A stretch of DNA of 64,000 bases from Candidatus Margulisiibacteriota bacterium (lineage in GTDB: Bacteria; Margulisbacteria; WOR-1; JAHJIW01), in the NCBI GenBank assembly GCA_018823125.1, contig JAHJIW010000011.1:1-64000 (forward strand), in the 5' to 3' direction. Shown in pieces: positions 58,860-64,000 of the stretch. The position numbers were made by a program, and so were the translations under genes. Below the pieces are notes generated by a model. It was given only the letters and a program-made list of their open reading frames with translations, was not told the origin of the DNA and made no database searches. The stretch's first letter is position 1. The number at the start of each line of letters is the position of its first letter.

Positions 58860-59540
58860 ATGGATAGCGAAAATCTATCGAAAAGGTTTTTTGGGGGCAT
58901 TGGGGTCAAAGGATTAAAAGCCATATTGTCTCCCCAAAGAACATCCAATGACTTGAAACTAGCTATAAATTTTTGTTCAAAGCACGACAAAATATTAGAT
59001 CTGGCTTGTGGTTACGGACGTATTACATTACTGTTAGCCAAGCTAGGTTATGACATCCAAGGGATAGATATTGAATCAAAATACATTAAAAGTGCCAGGT
59101 CCAATGCAAAAAAGCAAAAACTCAGGGTCACCTTTGCTATTGGAAATATACGGAAAATGCCCTATACAAATGAATTTTTCGATAAAATAATATGCCTCTG
59201 GTCAAGTTTTAACTATATATTATTAAAAAACGAACAAATACAATCACTCAACGAAATATTTCGCGTTTTACGATCGGGCGGGCAAGCCATATTTGAAATG
59301 GACAACGCAGAAAAAAAAGGGTTAAAACAACTATTGGAAATAAAGGGAAAAGGCCCCGGGAGACGTTTATTACCACAAATGATTCGCTATAGCCAAAACA
59401 AATATTTACCAGAAATGCGCTATTTTCATGATCGACAAACTCTTACCAAAATCTGTAACGCTTCAAAATTTAAGCGGTTTAAAATTGGATTGAAAAACTT
59501 GTACGGTGAGAGAAGGTTAATATTGTATCTTTACAAATAA
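58860..59540 (+). CDS. Class I SAM-dependent methyltransferase (226 aa)
   Basis: Start set at ATG 58860 from the promoter position; the frame is open to 58653 but that part reads as membrane-like nonsense antisense to the 48-aa gene. Motif I DKILDLACGYGRITLLLAK (about 43-61), the acidic loop GIDIESKYI and motif IV DKIICLWSSFNYI are present, followed by LNEIFRVLRSGGQAIFEM. Substrate unknown. It is divergent from the peptide/radical SAM unit and shares its AT-rich composition, so it could act on the same product; that link is inference. Confidence 0.85.
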   Translation: MDSENLSKRFFGGIGVKGLKAILSPQRTSNDLKLAINFCSKHDKILDLACGYGRITLLLAKLGYDIQGIDIESKYIKSARSNAKKQKLRVTFAIGNIRKMPYTNEFFDKIICLWSSFNYILLKNEQIQSLNEIFRVLRSGGQAIFEMDNAEKKGLKQLLEIKGKGPGRRLLPQMIRYSQNKYLPEMRYFHDRQTLTKICNASKFKRFKIGLKNLYGERRLILYLYK

Positions 59541-59683
59541 ATCCGATTTAGCCCTTAATCTCCCCTGCGGAATTAATCCGTTTGCATGACAATAAAATTA
59601 TACAGATTCGCAGGTGAAGTGCAAAGGAAATTTGGAAAACTTCCTCTTGAAAGACAAATTACTTAAGAGTAAGATTTAATGCA

Positions 59684-60868
59684 ATGGAACTAATATTACA
59701 TTTAATTGTCGTCCTACTCTTGGCTTACCTGGTTGGAATTTTCTTTGAAAAAATAAAACTCACCAAAATTATCGGTTATATTCTAGTGGGCATACTGGTC
59801 GGCCCTTCGGTTATCAACTGGTTTACCGAAACCATGCTTTACACCTTGGATCCCTTAATTGTTTTTGCCCTCAGCTCCATCGCTTTTTTAATTGGATTTA
59901 AATTGCAGGTCCAGGAAATTAAAAAAATAAAAAAACAAGTTTTTGGAATAACTTTTTTTCAGGCATTTTTAACTTTTTTATCGGTAGCTTTTTTCACCTG
60001 TCTTTTCATGCAACTGTTCGGCTTAGCACATAGCTGGCCAACTTCAATTTTGTTGGGAGCGATGGCCATGGCCACCGCCCCGGCCACCGTTTATGCCGTA
60101 GTAGAAGAATTTAAATCGTCCGGCCCGCTCACCACCCTGCTTTTAGCCATTGTAGCGATCGACGATGTAATTGCAGTTTTAGTTTACAGCCTGAGTTTAA
60201 CTTTTGCCGTTTACCTGCTGCATGGCTATTCCTCTGCAACCTATATACTCCCCCTCAAAGAAATAGTGCTCCCCATATTAATCGGACTGTTGCTCGGAGG
60301 ATTTTTTATCCTGCTCAGCAAAAAAATAAAGGATCAAAATATTTGCATTATTTGCTTAATCATTACGCTGATCTTATTAATCTATATTTCCGATCATTTT
60401 CGTATTTCCCCATTAATTTCGGCCATGCTGCTGGGATTCATATCTGTTAATTTTAACGGAATAAATGAAAAAAGCATGAAAAGCTTAACTAAAGTAGAAG
60501 ATATTGTATTTATCTTTTTCTTTATGACCGCGGGCGCCAGTCTCAGGCTAAATTCACTACACAGTGCCGGTTTTTTGGCAGTCGTATACGTCTTGGCACG
60601 TTGGGGCGGTAAAGTTTTGGGCGGCACCTGGGGCGCAAAAATTTCGGGATCAGAAAAAAAGATCCAACGCTGGCTGGGATGGGGGCTTTTGCCTCAGGCC
60701 GGAGTGGCCATTGCCTTTGTGCACATGACCGCCAGAATTGTTCCCCAGATTTCTCAAACTATCATCGCCATTGTTCTCGCTTCCATTGTCTTAGATGAAA
60801 TCATTGGACCATTGGGTGTAGAATTAGCTATCTTCCGATCCGGGGAAGCCAAGGGAGCTAAAAAATGA
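59684..60868 (+). CDS. Cation:proton antiporter (CPA2/KefB type)
   Basis: 394 residues with 11-13 transmembrane helices of the Na_H_Exchanger fold: GYILVGILVGPSVINWF near the N-terminus, AMAMATAPATVYAVVEEF and AIVAIDDVIAVLVYS (ion-binding Asp pair region), and GLLPQAGVAIAFVHMTARIVPQ. No RCK domain. TTGAAA-N17-TAAGAT ends eight bases before the ATG (59647-59675), so this may be another leaderless transcript. It exchanges monovalent cations for protons; specificity unknown. Confidence 0.9.
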   Translation: MELILHLIVVLLLAYLVGIFFEKIKLTKIIGYILVGILVGPSVINWFTETMLYTLDPLIVFALSSIAFLIGFKLQVQEIKKIKKQVFGITFFQAFLTFLSVAFFTCLFMQLFGLAHSWPTSILLGAMAMATAPATVYAVVEEFKSSGPLTTLLLAIVAIDDVIAVLVYSLSLTFAVYLLHGYSSATYILPLKEIVLPILIGLLLGGFFILLSKKIKDQNICIICLIITLILLIYISDHFRISPLISAMLLGFISVNFNGINEKSMKSLTKVEDIVFIFFFMTAGASLRLNSLHSAGFLAVVYVLARWGGKVLGGTWGAKISGSEKKIQRWLGWGLLPQAGVAIAFVHMTARIVPQISQTIIAIVLASIVLDEIIGPLGVELAIFRSGEAKGAKK

Positions 60869-61126
60869 TTACTTTGCCTTCTCCAGTATTAATAAATATT
60901 GTAACTCTTTATAAACCTCTCTCTGAATTTTTATTAATACAAAAATAAAATATACGGTGGAAATAATTACCAGCAAAGTTAGTAGCAGCTTCCACTCCCT
61001 AGTGAATTTTGGGCTCCGGTAAAGGAGCGGCAGTGCCAAAGGGCCCAAGACAAAAAACAGCAATATCACAACCACCCACGGCCGCAAATACCATTTAATG
61101 TCTTCATTTTCTCTTATATCCATCAA
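60869..61126 (-). CDS. Small membrane protein (85 aa)
   Basis: Two transmembrane helices (VVVILLFFVLGPLALPLLY; LLTLLVIISTVYFIFVLI) flanked by WYLRPW at the start and a charged helical tail. The WYLRPWVVVILLFFVLGPLALPLLW-type motif is widespread in small proteins of unknown function. Its stop abuts the antiporter stop. It is divergent from the ATP synthase operon. Confidence 0.65.
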   Translation of the reverse strand: MMDIRENEDIKWYLRPWVVVILLFFVLGPLALPLLYRSPKFTREWKLLLTLLVIISTVYFIFVLIKIQREVYKELQYLLILEKAK

Positions 61127-61222
61127 TTTATATTATACATTACCTCGGCTGGCTTGAAAACTTATTCCACTAAGAGTAGAATTACGAATTGAATAACCAA
61201 AAGGAAAGAAGGTTTTAGTTAG

Positions 61223-61954
61223 ATGGATATCCTGCATCATTTTAAATACCCTTCGATGTTTGATCTTCAACTTTTTGGTGTCGATATTTCCGTTAACAAA
61301 GCTATTCTCACCCTCTGGATCGCCGCTTTTTGCGTACTGGCGCTGATATTGATCGCCAGCCGAAAACCAAAATTTGTTCCGGGCTTTTTCCAAAACCTCA
61401 TCGAAGTCAGCATTGATTTCATTAAAAACGAAATGCTGTTTGATATGCCCGAAAACCAAAAAAATGCCTGGATCCCGTTTTTACTGGCGCTTTTTGGCTT
61501 AATTTTTATTTGCAACATCATCAGCCTGGTTCCGGGAGCCGCCGCGGTTACCGCCAGCCTTAACTTTACCGGAACCTTAGCCGTAATTGTTTTTATTACC
61601 AGTCAAATTTTCTCTATAAAAACGCATGGCGTACGCGGCTATTTTGGCTCATTTGTTCCCAGGGATATTCCTCCTTTCATTCTGCCGCTCCTGGTTCCGA
61701 TCGAGGTCATAACCCGACTGGCCCGCCCCTTTTCGCTGGCCATCCGTTTATTCGCCAATATTTTTGCGGGACACACCATCATTCTGGTATTTTTTAGTCT
61801 GGCCATCATGCTGAAAAGCTACTTTACCGGAATGATTCCTCTACTGGGAAGTGTGCTGATCAGTGCATTTGAAATTTTCATTGGCTTTATTCAAGCCTTT
61901 ATATTCACTTATCTTTCTGCCATGTATATTACAGAGGCAGTAGGCGAACACTAA
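61223..61954 (+). CDS. atpB: ATP synthase F0 subunit a
   Basis: 243 residues, five or six membrane helices. The essential Arg lies in RPFSLAIRLFANIFAGH (about residues 172-188), and the last helices contain FEIFIGFIQAFIFTYLSAMYI. It forms the ion half-channels beside the c-ring. gaagg precedes the ATG. First gene of the operon; no atpI is seen upstream. Confidence 0.96.
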   Translation: MDILHHFKYPSMFDLQLFGVDISVNKAILTLWIAAFCVLALILIASRKPKFVPGFFQNLIEVSIDFIKNEMLFDMPENQKNAWIPFLLALFGLIFICNIISLVPGAAAVTASLNFTGTLAVIVFITSQIFSIKTHGVRGYFGSFVPRDIPPFILPLLVPIEVITRLARPFSLAIRLFANIFAGHTIILVFFSLAIMLKSYFTGMIPLLGSVLISAFEIFIGFIQAFIFTYLSAMYITEAVGEH

Positions 61955-61976
61955 AAATAAAAATGGAGGTGAAAAT

Positions 61977-62192
61977 ATGGGACCATTAACAATGTCCGGA
62001 TTAACCCTGGCAATTGCAGCTTTCGGCTGCGCTTTGGGCATCGGTTTTTTAGCCGGCAAAGGACTGGAAGCAATGGGCCGACAACCCGAAGCATCCGGAT
62101 CAATTCGAACTGCAATGCTAGTAGCCATTGCTTTTATTGAAGCTATCGCATTATATGCATTAGTTATCGAAATTTTAATTCTTTACAAGTAA
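61977..62192 (+). CDS. atpE: ATP synthase F0 subunit c
   Basis: 71 residues, two helices joined by the polar loop GRQPEASG. The ion-carrying Glu is in the second helix (AFIEAIALYALVI, about residue 56). The residues after it are Ala and Ile, not Ser-Thr as in Na+-binding rings such as Ilyobacter, so proton coupling is more likely. ggaggtg precedes the ATG. Confidence 0.95.
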   Translation: MGPLTMSGLTLAIAAFGCALGIGFLAGKGLEAMGRQPEASGSIRTAMLVAIAFIEAIALYALVIEILILYK

Positions 62193-62222
62193 ATAATATT
62201 AATTTAAAAGAAAAGGCTTAAA

Positions 62223-62711
62223 ATGTTTGAACTTGAAACATCTTTAATTTTCTGGAGTACGGTTTCATTTGCAATCTTACTGGCCCTGCTCTACAAGATT
62301 GCCCTGCCGCCGCTGATGCAGATCATGGAAGAACGCAAAGATCAAATCGCAAGCGATTTATCCACGGCGCAAACCTCTAAAGATACCGCTCAACAGCTGG
62401 TAATTTCCAGGCAAAAATCGCTGGAAGAAGCTTTGCAAAAGGGTGAAAAAATTATCACGGATTCGACCCTGAATGCCGAGGTGCAAAAAAAAGAAATTTT
62501 AGCCAAAGCCGAAAGTACGGCCAGCAAGGTTATTGCCCAGGCGCAAAATAAAATTGAAACTGAAGAAGAAAAAGCAAAACAGGAGCTGAAAGATTCGATC
62601 GCAACCTTTGTGGCTGAAGCATCCAGCAAACTCATCGGCAAAACTTTAACCGAAAAAGAACAGTTTAAATTAATTGACGAAAGCCTGAAGGAATTGAAAA
62701 ATAAATTATGA
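62223..62711 (+). CDS. atpF: ATP synthase F0 subunit b
   Basis: 162 residues: one N-terminal membrane helix (LIFWSTVSFAILLALLYKIAL) and a long charged coiled coil ending in ASSKLIGKTLTEKEQFKLIDESL, the usual b-subunit tail that contacts delta. Its end overlaps atpH by four bases (ATGA). Confidence 0.95.
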   Translation: MFELETSLIFWSTVSFAILLALLYKIALPPLMQIMEERKDQIASDLSTAQTSKDTAQQLVISRQKSLEEALQKGEKIITDSTLNAEVQKKEILAKAESTASKVIAQAQNKIETEEEKAKQELKDSIATFVAEASSKLIGKTLTEKEQFKLIDESLKELKNKL

Positions 62712-63241
62712 AACACTTCACGGTTGATTACAAAACCCTTTATGAGCTTACCGAACGCGAAGGTGAAACTTTGCGGGTGGAATCTGAACTTTTTGACGTA
62801 TTAAACCTGCTAAAAACCAACTTCGATCTAAAAACCACCCTAGAAGACGTACGCATCAGCCGTAAATTTAAAAAACGGCTACTGGCTGAAATTTTAAAAA
62901 ACTACTCCCCTGCCGTCCTGGAAATTGTTAATCTTTTAATTGAAGTCCGCAAATTATCCGAGCTTTATAACCTCTCCCATCATTTTAGTTTATTTGTGGC
63001 CGAAAAAAGAAACCACATGCTGGGAGAGTTTATCACTGCTATACGGGTTCCGGACAAATACAAAGAAAAAGCCGCCCGCATGCTTAGCGAAAAATACCAA
63101 AAAAATGTTTTACTGAAAAACCGGGTTGCCCCTGATATTCTGGGCGGTTTCATCATCAAAATACTAAACGGCAAAATCATTGACGCATCACTGCGGCAAA
63201 AACTAAATAACCTGAAGAAATGCATGAGTGAGGAGATGTAA
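62708..63241 (+). CDS. atpH: ATP synthase F1 subunit delta
   Basis: 177 residues of the OSCP/delta family: helical N-terminal domain, and a C-terminal part with [28 protein letters not shown], the family signature (GG-xx-I-xxG-xx-D-xS-xx-xL). Sits between atpF and atpA in the standard order, overlapping atpF and two bases from atpA. Confidence 0.93.
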   Translation: MKHFTVDYKTLYELTEREGETLRVESELFDVLNLLKTNFDLKTTLEDVRISRKFKKRLLAEILKNYSPAVLEIVNLLIEVRKLSELYNLSHHFSLFVAEKRNHMLGEFITAIRVPDKYKEKAARMLSEKYQKNVLLKNRVAPDILGGFIIKILNGKIIDASLRQKLNNLKKCMSEEM

Positions 63242-63243
63242 AA

Positions 63244-64000
63244 GTGGGAATAACGTCAGAAGAAATTAAAAAAATTATCAAAAAGCACATTGCCGAATTT
63301 AAAACCGAAGTCTCCGCGGAAGAAATCGGCATTGTGGTTGAATCCGGGGACGGCATTGCACACATTACCGGACTGCCATCAGCAATGGCGGGCGAACTCA
63401 TTGAATTTCCGGGTCACGTATACGGATTAGTTTTCAACCTCGAACGTGAAATGATTACCGCCATAATTTTAGGGCGGCACACGCAAGTTATTGAAGGCGC
63501 CACCGCCAAGTGCACCGGCTACATCATGAGCACTCCGGTCGGCGAAGAGTTAATTGGCCGGGTCATCAACAGCTTAGGAAAACCAATCGACGGCAAAGGA
63601 AAAATAAATACCAAAAAATATCGACCGGTTGAGTTCACGGCTCCGGCGGTAATCGAGCGCGAACCGGTAACCGAACCCCTGCAAACCGGCTATAAATTAA
63701 TTGACGCGCTGGTTCCGATTGGTAAAGGCCAAAGAGAATTAATTATTGGAGACCGCCAGACCGGAAAAACCGCGATTGCGGTGGACACCATCCTGAATCA
63801 AAAAAATAAAAATGTGATCTGCATCTACGTGGCCACCGGGCAAAAGGCCAGTGATATTTCGGCTTTGGTAAAAACCCTGGAAAGCTACGATGCTATGGAT
63901 TACACCATTATCGTGGCGGCCCCGGCTTCCGACGCCGCCGCCCTGCAATACCTGGCCCCCTTTACCGGATGCGCCATTGCCGAAGATTTTATGTACAACG
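63244..64000 (+). CDS. atpA: ATP synthase F1 subunit alpha (3' end outside window)
   Basis: Starts with GTG at 63244 after gaggag, and runs open to the window end (252 codons). The reading shows the family N-terminal barrel ([25 protein letters not shown]), [25 protein letters not shown], the Walker [11 protein letters not shown] and the [13 protein letters not shown] segment. Non-catalytic nucleotide-binding subunit of F1. The 5' part is complete. Confidence 0.96.
   Translation, partial: MGITSEEIKKIIKKHIAEFKTEVSAEEIGIVVESGDGIAHITGLPSAMAGELIEFPGHVYGLVFNLEREMITAIILGRHTQVIEGATAKCTGYIMSTPVGEELIGRVINSLGKPIDGKGKINTKKYRPVEFTAPAVIEREPVTEPLQTGYKLIDALVPIGKGQRELIIGDRQTGKTAIAVDTILNQKNKNVICIYVATGQKASDISALVKTLESYDAMDYTIIVAAPASDAAALQYLAPFTGCAIAEDFMYN

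Overview
The window looks like a chromosomal segment of an uncultured, diderm bacterium. It carries lipoproteins with lipoboxes, a secretin, PorV/TraF-like and small barrel-like outer-membrane proteins, a type IV pilus locus and an F-type ATP synthase. Standard stop codons are used. The gene mix fits a candidate phylum such as Margulisbacteria/Saganbacteria (WOR-1), but that placement is inference; no marker was compared with a database.

Layout. 1-2783: 3' two thirds of a 23S rRNA gene, split by a group I intron with a LAGLIDADG endonuclease, then 5S rRNA. 2.9-6.2 kb: a methyltransferase, two orphan genes and a degenerate pentein-fold protein. 6.3-8.9 kb: a PorV/TraF-like protein, a tRNA-Asn gene split by a second group I intron, a structured non-coding stretch and a small barrel protein. 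8.9-11.2 kb: the methylthioadenosine salvage operon mtnP-apt-mtnA, with an apparent AUU start for mtnA. 11.3-15.9 kb: a MITE-like inverted repeat, rlmN, a DMT transporter, an orphan membrane protein and two aldolases. 15.9-30.9 kb: secreted and surface proteins (CARDB-like, beta-propeller, beta-helix), hydrolases and small membrane proteins. 31-41.6 kb: type IV pilus genes (pilB, pilC, two pilins, pseudopilins, a PilM-PilN fusion, pilO, secretin, pilT), all on the minus strand. 41.6-48.4 kb: two histidine kinases, a response regulator and the aspartate-alanine antiporter/aspartate decarboxylase pair. 48.4-56.4 kb: AsmA-like, ICMT-like, TspO, RRM and TMEM175 proteins. 56.5-59.5 kb: a B12-binding radical SAM enzyme with a PqqD-like C-terminus, preceded by a 48-codon gene with its own promoter, ribosome-binding site and downstream hairpin, and a divergent methyltransferase. 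59.7-64 kb: a cation/proton antiporter and atpB-E-F-H-A (atpA cut by the window end).

Three signals cross the whole window. First, five otherwise unrelated orphan genes (4482-, 4576+, 6179-, 27046+, 54535+) share an upstream element, (C/G)TG(A/C)AATT(A/T), then exactly 14 bases, then CGATA. It resembles an alternative sigma-factor promoter and suggests a co-regulated set. Second, many genes have a good sigma-70 promoter whose -10 box ends only 6-10 bases before the start codon, with no Shine-Dalgarno, so leaderless transcripts appear common. Third, two different group I introns interrupt translation-machinery RNAs.
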